A DNA stretch of 11,027 nucleotides from contig JAAWCI010000012.1 in NCBI GenBank assembly GCA_022793145.1, positions 1-11,027 on the forward strand, read 5' to 3'. The first letter of the stretch is position 1, and each line of letters starts with the position of its first letter. Origin of the DNA: Bacilli bacterium. GTDB lineage: Bacteria > Bacillota_I > Bacilli_A > RF39 > UBA660. Both the position numbers and the translations under genes were made by a program. Under the pieces are notes generated by a model. That model made no database searches. It saw nothing but the letters and a program-made list of their open reading frames with translations, and was not told the origin of the DNA. This document shows positions 1-6,581 of this stretch, piece after piece.

Positions 1-3
1 AAC

Positions 4-51
4 AAAAAAATATTATGATATAAGGACGAGTATAACCCGTGGTACCACCTT
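4..51 (-). terminator. T-box terminator (alternative to the antiterminator)
   Basis: The minus-strand stem is formed by ACGGG (40-36) with CTCGT (30-26), plus AAGG (51-48) with CCTT (25-22), bulging out the T-box UGGUACC. A run of seven T residues lies at 10-4. It is the intrinsic terminator that uncharged tRNA binding would prevent from forming. Confidence 0.75.
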
Positions 52-167
52 ACTTCATAATATTTCTATTATCTCTTATGTTAACGCCATCAACGTTTTT
101 AAGCTCCTAAGTTTCTTCTAATCTGCTTTTTCTTCATTTTCACCATCCATGAAGTCTCTTAAAAAAA
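4..167 (-). promoter_or_regulatory. T-box leader (tRNA-sensing riboswitch) for a gene beyond the left edge
   Basis: Read on the minus strand, 51-36 is the T-box core AAGGTGGTACCACGGG, which pairs its UGG-containing bulge with the tRNA acceptor end. It is followed by the 3' arm of the competing terminator at 30-22 (CTCGTCCTT). ACGGG pairs with CUCGU and AAGG with CCUU, and a U-tract lies at 10-4. Upstream, stem I is closed by TTTTTAAG (165-158) and CTTAAAAA (103-96). It contains AGAGA and an ATGGATGGTGAAA segment resembling the conserved AG-bulge and distal loop. A small hairpin AACG/CGTT (97-83) looks like stem III. The specifier codon is uncertain: GAA (Glu), just before ACTTAGGAGC, fits my recollection of the usual spacing best; ACT (Thr) and AAA (Lys) are other frames. 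T-boxes normally control aminoacyl-tRNA synthetase, amino acid biosynthesis or transport genes; the target here is not visible. Stem I spans only about 70 nt, which is compact. Confidence 0.88.
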
Positions 168-173
168 ACAATG

Positions 174-204
174 ATTATACTCTTCTTATTCAACGCTTCT
201 TCAA
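174..204 (-). promoter_or_regulatory. Promoter of the T-box transcript
   Basis: A perfect -10 TATAAT lies at 179-174 on the minus strand. The best -35 is TTGAAG at 204-199, with a long 19-nt spacer. Initiation would fall near 167, just before stem I of the T-box leader. The -10 is only 33 nt past the 3' end of tRNA-Gln and no terminator separates the two, so readthrough from the tRNA gene is also possible. Confidence 0.5.
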
Positions 205-212
205 TATATATT

Positions 213-288
213 TGGCTGCCTCGGCTAGGTTCGAACTAGCGAAATGTCGGAGTCAGAGTCCGATGCCTTACCACTTGGCTACGAGGCA
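213..288 (-). tRNA. tRNA-Gln (anticodon CTG)
   Basis: The minus strand folds into a complete 76-nt cloverleaf. The acceptor stem is TGCCTCG/CGAGGCA. The D-arm is GCC-AAGTGGTAA-GGC. The anticodon stem TCGGA/TCCGA holds the loop CTCTGAC, giving anticodon CTG at 256-254, which reads CAG. The T-arm contains the TTCGAAC loop. The discriminator is G and the 3' CCA is encoded (215-213). Discriminator G and the D-arm are typical of bacterial tRNA-Gln. In A+T-rich Bacillota the TTG anticodon is the usual essential Gln tRNA, so this is probably a second isoacceptor. The next gene on the same strand is the T-box transcript. Confidence 0.95.
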
Positions 289-299
289 ATCACAAATAT

Positions 300-308
300 A
301 TTATAACA
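300..308 (-). promoter_or_regulatory. Extended -10 promoter of tRNA-Gln
   Basis: TATAAT at 305-300 on the minus strand is preceded by TGT, giving the extended TGnTATAAT form. No good -35 is seen at the normal distance. Transcription would start about 5 nt upstream of the mature tRNA 5' end at 288. Confidence 0.55.
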
Positions 309-329
309 CATTTTTAAAAAATGGAATAG

Positions 330-1460
330 CTAATTTTGATAGTTACTAGTAATTCCTAGATATTCTTCTAGTGTAATCCAGTTTCCATCATTATATAATT
401 CTTTTGAAAGTTCTCCAACATATCTTAAATGCCATGGTTCATATCTGTATCCTGTAATTGCTTCTTTTCCTTCAGGATACCTTATAATAAATCCATATTG
501 ATGAGCATGATTTTGCAGCCACTTTCCTTCTTTGGTTTCTCCAAAATCAAACATCAAACTATTGACATCAATTGCAAGTCCTGTCTGGTGCTCAGAATGT
601 CCAGGACGTGCTGAATAAGTATCTGCTTCTTTTTTTCCATCTCTAGCAACGTAATTGTTATAAATACTGTTTTGAGAATGATAAGAACGAAATCCGCTAA
701 TGATTTTTAAACTTATCCCATCTTCTGCTGCTGCATTTTTCAGTTTTTCAAAAGCGTTATTTAACTCTGGAAGTAAACCTGGTGCATAAGTACTTGGAAG
801 AGAATAGGTTTTATTTGCAATTAAAATATTATTGATATAATAAGCACCATTTTTCATTTCGATTTTATAACCTTTTTTGGTTGTTCCTACTATTTTAGAA
901 GCATTAGTGTTTCCATTTGGTTTTTCTACTACTTTTTCTTTTACAGTTAACGTAAATTCTTTTGTAGTAACATTTCCAACTTTATCTTTGGCTTCATAAG
1001 TAAGCAGATATTCTCCCTTTTTTGTGATATCATATTCTCCTTTTAAAATAAGAGAAACTTCATCATGACTATTATCAGTTACTTTGACTGCTTTCAATAA
1101 ATCAAGTTCTTCATCCTCATAAATTTCAATATTTTGAACACCTTCTATGATAGGAGCTACATCATCAGTTACTATTAGTGTTACTTCATACAATTTCTTT
1201 TTAATCAAAAACATTCCTTTATATGTTCCTGTATAATATACATTTCCATCTTCTACTTGAAGATCACTCCATATAATTTTTTCCTTGTATGTTTTTTTTC
1301 CCATTTTATACTCTATTTGTTCTGGAACTTCTTCTCCAACTTTACGTGTCAATTCTTTATTATAAGAAAGAGTTTTGTCTTGTTTTATAAATAAACTTGT
1401 TCCTACTATCAAAAGACCTATTATAAGAATACTACCTAATAATATCCGCGTTCTTTTCAT
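330..1460 (-). CDS. VanY-type D-Ala-D-Ala carboxypeptidase (peptidase M15) with Ig-like domain
   Basis: This is a 376-residue membrane-anchored zinc peptidase, expected to remove the terminal D-Ala from peptidoglycan stem peptides outside the cell. A single hydrophobic helix (about residues 6-25) after MKRTR acts as an uncleaved signal-anchor; there is no lipobox cysteine. Residues about 104-174 form a beta-rich module ending KDKVGNVTTKEFTLTV, typical of Ig-like DUF5011/Cry22Aa-type surface domains. The catalytic domain occupies about 215-376 and carries the M15B motifs: ISGFRS, the Zn ligands H291 and D298 in GHSEHQTGLAIDV, and E341/H344 in YEPWH. The open frame extends up to an ATG at 1583, but that start has no ribosome binding site and would put 41 polar, basic residues ahead of the anchor. 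The ATG at 1460 is preceded by AGAGG at 6 nt. Stop is TAG. The nearest upstream gene on this strand is VanZ-like, 155 nt away, and no convincing promoter was found between them. It is housekeeping-type, not evidence of glycopeptide resistance. Confidence 0.92.
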   Translation of the reverse strand: MKRTRILLGSILIIGLLIVGTSLFIKQDKTLSYNKELTRKVGEEVPEQIEYKMGKKTYKEKIIWSDLQVEDGNVYYTGTYKGMFLIKKKLYEVTLIVTDDVAPIIEGVQNIEIYEDEELDLLKAVKVTDNSHDEVSLILKGEYDITKKGEYLLTYEAKDKVGNVTTKEFTLTVKEKVVEKPNGNTNASKIVGTTKKGYKIEMKNGAYYINNILIANKTYSLPSTYAPGLLPELNNAFEKLKNAAAEDGISLKIISGFRSYHSQNSIYNNYVARDGKKEADTYSARPGHSEHQTGLAIDVNSLMFDFGETKEGKWLQNHAHQYGFIIRYPEGKEAITGYRYEPWHLRYVGELSKELYNDGNWITLEEYLGITSNYQN

Positions 1461-1615
1461 CTGAGACCTCTTTTCTCCTAATAGTTTTCCATTTCTAATT
1501 TGTATGATTATTGTTGTAATCCTTTTCTTGATAGTATCGTTTCTTTGATAAAAATTTTTAAATTTTAAAATGACTTCTGTCATACATAAAAATTTATCTC
1601 GTTTTCAATTTTTAA

Positions 1616-2134
1616 TTAATTGTTCTTTATTTTATATAATACTTTTGTTATTAAAGGTTTCAATATTAAATATATGATATACCCTATCATTCCACCAAAC
1701 ACATTGGTTATTAAATCTGTTATATCTGATGACCTAAAACCATTTATTAAGGGTTGCAATATTTCAATACTGAAACTCAACAAAAAACTATAAATAATGA
1801 CTTTTAAAAATGTGGTTTTTCTTCCTTCCGTTAGTGGTAATAAAAATCCAAAAGGTACTGTCATGATTATATTTAAACCTACTTGTCTCATGAAATCTCC
1901 TCTACCACTTAAAACATCGATAAACGGAACTAGGTTCATTGATTCATATGGATGATTAAATATAAAAGGCAATGATGTTATGATAGGCATTAAAGTAAAA
2001 TATAACACACCTGATAAATATAAATACATTGTAGTATTGATAAATAATGCATATTTCCCTTTTGATTTCCATTTTTTATAAAATATAACCATATATAAAA
2101 CGATTAAAACAATGAAGTCTATTATTTCTTTCAT
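1616..2134 (-). CDS. VanZ-family integral membrane protein
   Basis: This 172-residue protein has about five hydrophobic segments (roughly residues 4-19, 30-52, 84-101, 110-130 and 143-163). Family signatures are NLVPF (67-71), the GLNIIMTVPFGFLLPL stretch (86-101), SIEILQP (122-128) and the DITDLITNVFGG block (137-148). VanZ was named for low-level teicoplanin resistance in one cassette; most chromosomal homologues have no established biochemical role. The longest frame starts at 2179, without a ribosome binding site. The ATG at 2134 follows GAGG at 6 nt and begins right at the first membrane helix, so it is preferred. Upstream is the end of ddl with a weak terminator; downstream is the VanY-type peptidase. 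The pairing suggests an envelope role, which is inference. Confidence 0.88.
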   Translation of the reverse strand: MKEIIDFIVLIVLYMVIFYKKWKSKGKYALFINTTMYLYLSGVLYFTLMPIITSLPFIFNHPYESMNLVPFIDVLSGRGDFMRQVGLNIIMTVPFGFLLPLTEGRKTTFLKVIIYSFLLSFSIEILQPLINGFRSSDITDLITNVFGGMIGYIIYLILKPLITKVLYKIKNN

Positions 2135-2278
2135 ATTTTTCCTCACTTGCAAAGTACAATTTAGAACTATTTTTTCCATTTTTCTTAAACAAAACTTATA
2201 AGTTCTATTGCACTACTGTTATATTCCAATAAACTTTTTCACTTTTATGATTATCTTTCTATTCTAGAGTTTTCTACT

Positions 2279-2311
2279 AAAAAAAGAAAAGTTTTTATCA
2301 AAGCAAAACTT
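2279..2311 (-). terminator. Weak A+T-rich terminator after ddl
   Basis: On the minus strand AAGTTTT (2311-2305) pairs with AAAACTT (2295-2289) around a 9-nt loop, followed by a T-rich run at 2288-2279. The stem has just one G-C pair at each end region and overlaps the ddl stop codon, so termination may be partial, with readthrough into the VanZ gene. Confidence 0.45.
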
Positions 2312-3509
2312 ACATTCTCTTTGTCCCTTTTACGCCTTTTAGTCCTTTACAACCTTTTACTCCACTAAAATTACTTAAAATGTTAGTTTCAAAAGTATCT
2401 ATTTTTTTACTTCTTCTTTTAAATTCTTTAATTCCTAATGAAATCATATCATCTAATAAAGTTTCATATTTCTTTCCAGTTGGTTCCCATAAATAGAATG
2501 ATAATGAACCTGGAATCGTATTTGGCTCATTGACATAAACTCGGTTTTTGCTTTTATCAATCAAAAAATCGACTCTAGTTACTCCACTTAGATTTAAAAC
2601 TCGACAAACTTCTTTGGCTAATTCACGAATTTCCTCAGTCATTTTGCTATCTAATCTAGCTGGTACAATTCGATTTGTAGAAGCCATTCCTTTTGATTTA
2701 GAACCTTTTCCATTTCCCAAATATTTATCTTGGTAAGTTAAGAATTCCTCTGTACTCATTACTTCTTCTAATACACTTGCTTCTCTATATTCATAATTTC
2801 CTAAAACACTACAATTTACTTCTGTTAATTCTTCTACTGCCTTTTCTACAACAATCTTATTATCATAGCGTATTGCTTCATTAATTGCATCAATAATATG
2901 ATCATGATCTTTTACATAAGTAATCCCGACACTACTTCCTAACGTAGCTGGTTTTACAATAACTGGATAACCAATCTTTTTGATGTTTTTTAAAATATTA
3001 TCTGTATCTTCTAAATATTCATTATCAAAAAACCACGTATAATCAACAATAGGAAGTCCTGCTTCTTTCATTACTTGCTTCATAATCACTTTATCTTGTC
3101 CTAAAGCAGATCCTAGTACCCTACTTCCAACATATGGAATGCCAATAGAATCTAAAAGTCCTTGTAAAGTACCATCTTCAGCATTATTTCCATGAACAAT
3201 TGGAAAAGCAATATCTAATTCAGATATCGTTTTTCGAAACAATCCTTTTGTTGTCTCTAACACATAAGCTCCATCTTTTTTACACAACATTACTTGTTTG
3301 GCATATCTTTTTATCATATCTAAGTCTTTATAGACTTCAATATCCATAAGCATTTTCCCAGTGTGCCAAATTCGATCTTTTCCAATATAAATTGGAATAA
3401 TATCATATTTATCTGTATTCATTGATCCCATTGCTTGAACAGCCGAAATAACACTAACTTCATGTTCTACTGTTGCACCACCAAATATAACTCCTACTCT
3501 AATTTTCAT
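2310..3509 (-). CDS. ddl: D-alanine--D-alanine ligase
   Basis: This ATP-grasp ligase joins two D-Ala molecules in the cytoplasm, supplying the dipeptide that MurF uses. It has 399 residues. Motifs in order are FGGATVEHEVSVISA (9-23), VHGNNAEDGTLQGLL (105-119), VGS..LGSALGQDK (127-140), VIVKPATLGSSVG (183-195), VEKAVEELTEVNCSV (221-235), TRVDF (311-315) and NEPNTIPGS (327-335), the Mg-binding end. K262-Y263 in TYQDKYL corresponds to the Lys-Tyr dyad of Ddl enzymes; D-Ala-D-Lac ligases such as VanA have a His there, so D-Ala-D-Ala is the expected product. NEPNT replaces the commoner NEINT. The length exceeds the usual 300-370, mainly because of a C-terminal extension ending in five x-K-G/R triplets (384-398). 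The start follows a weak purine-rich GAAAGAAG; the gene sits 15 nt after murF and is surely co-transcribed with it. Stop is TAA. Confidence 0.96.
   Translation of the reverse strand: MKIRVGVIFGGATVEHEVSVISAVQAMGSMNTDKYDIIPIYIGKDRIWHTGKMLMDIEVYKDLDMIKRYAKQVMLCKKDGAYVLETTKGLFRKTISELDIAFPIVHGNNAEDGTLQGLLDSIGIPYVGSRVLGSALGQDKVIMKQVMKEAGLPIVDYTWFFDNEYLEDTDNILKNIKKIGYPVIVKPATLGSSVGITYVKDHDHIIDAINEAIRYDNKIVVEKAVEELTEVNCSVLGNYEYREASVLEEVMSTEEFLTYQDKYLGNGKGSKSKGMASTNRIVPARLDSKMTEEIRELAKEVCRVLNLSGVTRVDFLIDKSKNRVYVNEPNTIPGSLSFYLWEPTGKKYETLLDDMISLGIKEFKRRSKKIDTFETNILSNFSGVKGCKGLKGVKGTKRM
2313..2363 (-). repeat. Short in-frame xKG repeat at the 3' end of ddl
   Basis: Codons 384-398 of ddl read VKG, CKG, LKG, VKG, TKR, a degenerate 9-nt tandem repeat built on GTAAAAGGN on the minus strand. 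It makes a strongly basic tail after the folded ATP-grasp domain. Repeat copies differ at the first residue and at wobble positions, so it is not a fresh slippage product. Confidence 0.6.
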
Positions 3510-3524
3510 AAACTCAACTTCTTT

Positions 3525-5114
3525 CTATTTTTCATTAAATATATCAGGCAAATCATTTTCTAGTAACACATAAGTTTCTTTTTCAGCTAACTTTTGCATT
3601 AATGGAAATGCCAATTTCACATCATTTAAAATATGAATATGTTCTTTTGGAAAATTTTTTCTTATTAATCCTTCATAAATCGCTTTTGTTTGCTTTTCTC
3701 CAATCAATATTGCTTCATCTACTATACCTGCTATTTGTTCTCCAAATGTCTGATTATATTGATACTCATCAGGTCCCAATTCAATCATCCCAGGTGTTAC
3801 AATGATTTTTTTCCCTGGCATCATTCCAAGAACCTCTACTGCCATTTTAGAGCCATCTGGATTGGAATTATAAGCATCATCTATAAGATTAATATTCCCA
3901 TATTTTTTAAGTTCTAATCTATGTTCTACTGCATTTATTCTCTTTACACCCAACATTAGTTGTTCTATTGATATACCAAGATTTTTTCCAAGCGCTATTC
4001 CAGCCAAAATATTATAAACATTTGCTTTTCCTAGCAATCTTGTTTCAAAATGAAATTTTTCTTTTTCTCCTTTAAAAATAACATCAAAACTTGTTCCTTT
4101 ATAAGAAAGTTTAATATTAGTCGCTTGTACATCTGCTTCATTTTCAATGCCAATCCAAACAATTTTACAATTATTTTTTAAGCGATATGATTTCTGATAA
4201 CTATCATCTGCATTCAATATTCCAATTCCATCGCTAGGAAGTGATTCAATTAATTCAAACTTTCCTTTTTGAATATTTTCTCTGCTTCCAAAGCTTTCTA
4301 AATGAGCTGTCCCAACCTTTGTCAAAATTCCATATTTAGGATGAACTAAATCACAAATTTCTTTGATCTCACCTGTTTTAAATGCACCCATTTCAGCAAT
4401 AAAATAATCACTAAACTTGTCCAGATAATTATTGATGGTATTAATCATTCCATAAGTAGTATTAAAATTTTTAGGAGTTGGGAAGGCATTATATTTGACA
4501 TTTAAAATGTCAGCTAAAATATTTTTGCTACTCGTCTTTCCATAGCTTCCTGTGATTCCGATTACAGGCATATCATTCATACTTTTTAACTTAAGAATTG
4601 CTTTTCTTTTATAATAATAAAAGACATATTTCTCAATCGGCTTATTGATCATGTTTACTAGCCATATTACAAAATAATGGAAATATCCAAGAACACCTAA
4701 GAACGCAAAATAAAGATACAAATTTGTTCGCTTAAAGAAGATTCCAATCAATAAATAAATAATGCCATATAAAAGAATGGTTGTATAAATGAGCCTTCTG
4801 ACTCTTTTTGTAACCACTAATGGCTTCTTTACTTGTTCTTCTCTTATATGTTGATATGTAGTCACAACAACCATTAAGGAAAACGCAAAAAATAGAAATA
4901 ATAAAATTTCAGTATCAATCAATTTGCCAAAGAAAAATAAAATGTAAAATACATCTAGTCCCACAAAAACTTTTTTTGGATTTTTCAAAATCCAATCAAT
5001 ATAACGATTTCCATCATTATACCAATTTTGCTGTAACATATGTAATGCTTTTTTTGATTTCAATAAAATAACAATCAAAAAAGGAATTGTTGCAAAGAAA
5101 AACGTCCAAAACAT
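3525..5114 (-). CDS. murF: Membrane-anchored UDP-MurNAc-tripeptide--D-Ala-D-Ala ligase (MurF)
   Basis: This ligase adds D-Ala-D-Ala to UDP-MurNAc-tripeptide using ATP, the last cytoplasmic step of peptidoglycan precursor assembly. Of its 529 residues, about 180-529 are the Mur ligase core: P-loop GITGSYGKTSS (186-196), NFNTTYG (216-222), AEMGA (240-244), VGTAHLESFGSRENIQKGKFE (267-287, containing the lysine normally carbamylated in Mur ligases), NADD (301-304), EHRLE (397-401), DDAYNSNPDG (412-421) and VTPGMIELG (439-447). The N-terminal 155 residues add about five membrane helices (2-18, 49-63, 68-86, 107-126, 131-153). Basic stretches at 19-23, 96-107 and 158-176 place the catalytic domain in the cytoplasm. 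Classical MurF (about 450 residues) lacks these helices, though membrane-fused versions occur in some Bacillota. The start has the strongest ribosome binding site here, AGGAGG at 7 nt, overlapping the TAG stop of the upstream hydrolase. Stop is TAG. Confidence 0.94.
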   Translation of the reverse strand: MFWTFFFATIPFLIVILLKSKKALHMLQQNWYNDGNRYIDWILKNPKKVFVGLDVFYILFFFGKLIDTEILLFLFFAFSLMVVVTTYQHIREEQVKKPLVVTKRVRRLIYTTILLYGIIYLLIGIFFKRTNLYLYFAFLGVLGYFHYFVIWLVNMINKPIEKYVFYYYKRKAILKLKSMNDMPVIGITGSYGKTSSKNILADILNVKYNAFPTPKNFNTTYGMINTINNYLDKFSDYFIAEMGAFKTGEIKEICDLVHPKYGILTKVGTAHLESFGSRENIQKGKFELIESLPSDGIGILNADDSYQKSYRLKNNCKIVWIGIENEADVQATNIKLSYKGTSFDVIFKGEKEKFHFETRLLGKANVYNILAGIALGKNLGISIEQLMLGVKRINAVEHRLELKKYGNINLIDDAYNSNPDGSKMAVEVLGMMPGKKIIVTPGMIELGPDEYQYNQTFGEQIAGIVDEAILIGEKQTKAIYEGLIRKNFPKEHIHILNDVKLAFPLMQKLAEKETYVLLENDLPDIFNEK

Positions 5115-5125
5115 ATAAAAACCTC

Positions 5126-5851
5126 CTATAAGAAATTGCGTAATACGTTAATTGTTCCTGCTAAGTTTTCCAAATATGCATAATGTGTACAATTAGGAAA
5201 CTCTACCACTCCTGCATCCGAAATTAATTTTTCAAGTTCATAAGCTTGCTCTAGTGGAACTGCTTCATCTAAAGTCCCCCAAATCAATAAAGTTGGTGCT
5301 TTTATTTTATTTAACTGATTTGATATATCTAAATTAACATGATTTACCATAATTTCTCTCATTAATGGACTAGCATTTTTATAATCTGTTGAACCAATAT
5401 GTTTTTTGGCAAAACCTTCTAATTTATTTACAACTGGAACTTTTTTTAATCCTTTTAATACTTTCGTTTTCATGCTAATTTTTTGAACTTCTCTTTTATA
5501 AGGACTTCCAAATGTTACAATTTTTTTAACAGAATATTTTGTTCCATATAAAAGACTTATTTTCCCTCCAAAAGAGTGACCCAAAAGAATTGGATCTGTT
5601 ACTTTCAATTCTTCTAAAAATGTATGAAGCATTTCTACATAATCATATAAACTCCATACAGAATCCGGTTCTGCGCTTTCCCCAAATCCTGGCAAGTCAA
5701 GAATGATGATACGATATTCTTTGCAAAAAGGATCTGCAATTGGTTTCATCATTGCGATATTTTGTCCCCATCCATGTAAAAAAACAAGAGTGTTTGTTCC
5801 TTCACCATAATCAACATAATTTATATTTACATTTGCAATTTGTTTTATCAT
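5126..5851 (-). CDS. Alpha/beta hydrolase, first gene of the murF-ddl operon
   Basis: This 241-residue serine hydrolase of the alpha/beta fold is probably cytoplasmic, with no signal peptide. The oxyanion-hole motif is HGWGQN (26-31). The nucleophile elbow GHSFGG (91-96) carries S93. The acid is D195 in WGTLDEAVP and the base is H223 in CTHYAYLEN. LDLPGFGES (51-59) is the usual strand-4 signature. A basic cap region of about residues 117-175 probably shapes the substrate pocket. The family spans esterases, lipases, C-C hydrolases and thioesterases, so the substrate cannot be named. It sits 11 nt before murF and its stop codon overlaps the murF ribosome binding site, so expression is coupled to D-Ala-D-Ala supply. 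A role in envelope metabolism is inferred from position only. The ATG at 5851 follows GGTGAG closely and has its own promoter. Confidence 0.9.
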   Translation of the reverse strand: MIKQIANVNINYVDYGEGTNTLVFLHGWGQNIAMMKPIADPFCKEYRIIILDLPGFGESAEPDSVWSLYDYVEMLHTFLEELKVTDPILLGHSFGGKISLLYGTKYSVKKIVTFGSPYKREVQKISMKTKVLKGLKKVPVVNKLEGFAKKHIGSTDYKNASPLMREIMVNHVNLDISNQLNKIKAPTLLIWGTLDEAVPLEQAYELEKLISDAGVVEFPNCTHYAYLENLAGTINVLRNFL

Positions 5852-5866
5852 GTTCTCACCATTTTT

Positions 5867-5895
5867 ATTATACCATTATTTTGAAGATTCACAAA
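5867..5895 (-). promoter_or_regulatory. Promoter of the hydrolase-murF-ddl operon
   Basis: On the minus strand TATAAT (5872-5867) is preceded by TGG, forming an extended -10. A partial -35, TTGTGA, lies about 16 nt upstream, inside the U-tract region of the preceding terminator. The predicted start near 5860 leaves a leader of about 9 nt before the ATG at 5851, with the ribosome binding site GGTGAG right at the RNA 5' end. Confidence 0.65.
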
Positions 5896-5951
5896 TAAAA
5901 AAGATTATTTTCCCTTTTTAATGATAAATTTTACTCAGGAAAGAAATAATC
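5891..5951 (-). terminator. Terminator after the tcdA unit
   Basis: On the minus strand the arm GATTATTTCTTTCC (5951-5938) pairs, with small bulges, with GGGAAAATAATC (5914-5903) around a 23-nt A+T-rich loop. TTTTTTATTTGT follows (5902-5891). This ends the tcdA / lysine-rich gene transcript and abuts the next promoter. The remaining spacer, 5952-6038, holds nothing else I can support. Confidence 0.7.
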
Positions 5952-6038
5952 ACTTTTTAAATCTAAATATGTAATTTATGAGAAACTTTATTGAAGCTTT
6001 AAAAATCAATGCTTATCTTTGAATTTGTCATCATTTTT

Positions 6039-6581
6039 TTAATTAATAAGCATATCTCCTACAACCTCATATAACCACACCATAAATTCACTAATAGAAA
6101 ACCAAGCATCCTTTAATTTGTTTGTTTTACTATGCTCATTTGAAATGGTAATAAAAATATAATTTCCCTCAAAATCCTGCTCTACTTTAGCATGATATTT
6201 TTTATATTTGACAATCATTTTTTCTAAATCATATTTTCCTTTTTCTCCATAAAAATATAATTTTCCTCGATTAATATAAACACTATCTTTCACAAATGTT
6301 TTTAAATATGGATAAACATCTTTTATATTGCAAAAAATATTATCTACTTTCTTTTTATGAAATTTTTTTCTTAATTTCTTAATTTGAAAATTTTTCTTTC
6401 TTCCTTTTTCTTTTTGCTCTTTTTTTGAATTGTTTGCAATTGCATTTAACATACTACATTTTAAAATATTTGAATTCTTACTAATTGCATCTAATAATTG
6501 CTCATTCTCTACTCCAATAATTAAAACATTCCCACGAAGTTTTTTAATAATATTATAAAGTTTTTTTTCTTCTTTCTTCAT
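6039..6581 (-). CDS. Lysine-rich protein of unknown function coupled to tcdA
   Basis: I do not recognise a named family. The product is 180 residues and very basic. Residues 17-31 (GNVLIIGVENEQLLD) look like a first Rossmann strand and loop, and 79-85 (VDNIFCN) followed by YLKTFVKDSVYIN (92-104) like later strands of a class I methyltransferase fold. The S-adenosylmethionine motif is not convincingly intact, so a degenerate or minimal methyltransferase-like fold is only a guess. Between these, residues 52-79 are an insertion in which about 15 of 28 residues are Lys or Arg, suggesting nucleic acid or membrane-phosphate contact. It carries no signal peptide and no clear membrane helix; the C-terminus is hydrophobic-aromatic (159-178). 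Its ATG immediately follows the tcdA TAA with no gap. The ribosome binding site GGTGA lies within the last tcdA codons, which points to translational coupling. A link to tRNA modification is inference. Confidence 0.8.
   Translation of the reverse strand: MKKEEKKLYNIIKKLRGNVLIIGVENEQLLDAISKNSNILKCSMLNAIANNSKKEQKEKGRKKNFQIKKLRKKFHKKKVDNIFCNIKDVYPYLKTFVKDSVYINRGKLYFYGEKGKYDLEKMIVKYKKYHAKVEQDFEGNYIFITISNEHSKTNKLKDAWFSISEFMVWLYEVVGDMLIN

Noticed and set aside
308..324. CATTTTT/AAAAATG near-palindrome after the VanY-type gene as a terminator.
   Set aside because: It is almost purely A-T, lacks a following U-tract and overlaps the tRNA promoter region, so it is probably chance in A+T-rich DNA.
149..349. 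A 66-codon plus-strand open frame.
   Set aside because: It runs antisense through tRNA-Gln and the T-box leader, has no ribosome binding site and shows no protein-like composition.
1461..1583. A 41-residue N-terminal extension of the VanY-type peptidase.
   Set aside because: The upstream ATG lacks a ribosome binding site and the extension would displace the signal-anchor from the N-terminus. The ATG at 1460 has AGAGG at proper spacing.
3602..3917. Two overlapping plus-strand open frames inside murF.
   Set aside because: They are antisense to conserved MurF coding sequence with no initiation signals. The same reasoning applies to the plus-strand frames at 429-614, 2548-2736, 6720-6950 and 7571-7759.
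330..5114. A vancomycin-resistance (van) cluster, suggested by VanY- and VanZ-type proteins near a D-Ala ligase.
   Set aside because: There is no VanH, VanX, VanR or VanS. The ligase keeps the Lys262-Tyr263 pair of normal Ddl rather than the His of D-Ala-D-Lac ligases, and it is coupled to murF. These are ordinary cell-wall genes.
5952..6038. AAGC/GCTT inverted repeat downstream of the lysine-rich gene as a small RNA or second terminator.
   Set aside because: The arms are only 4-5 bp with an A+T-rich loop and no following U-tract; a much better terminator lies just beyond it.
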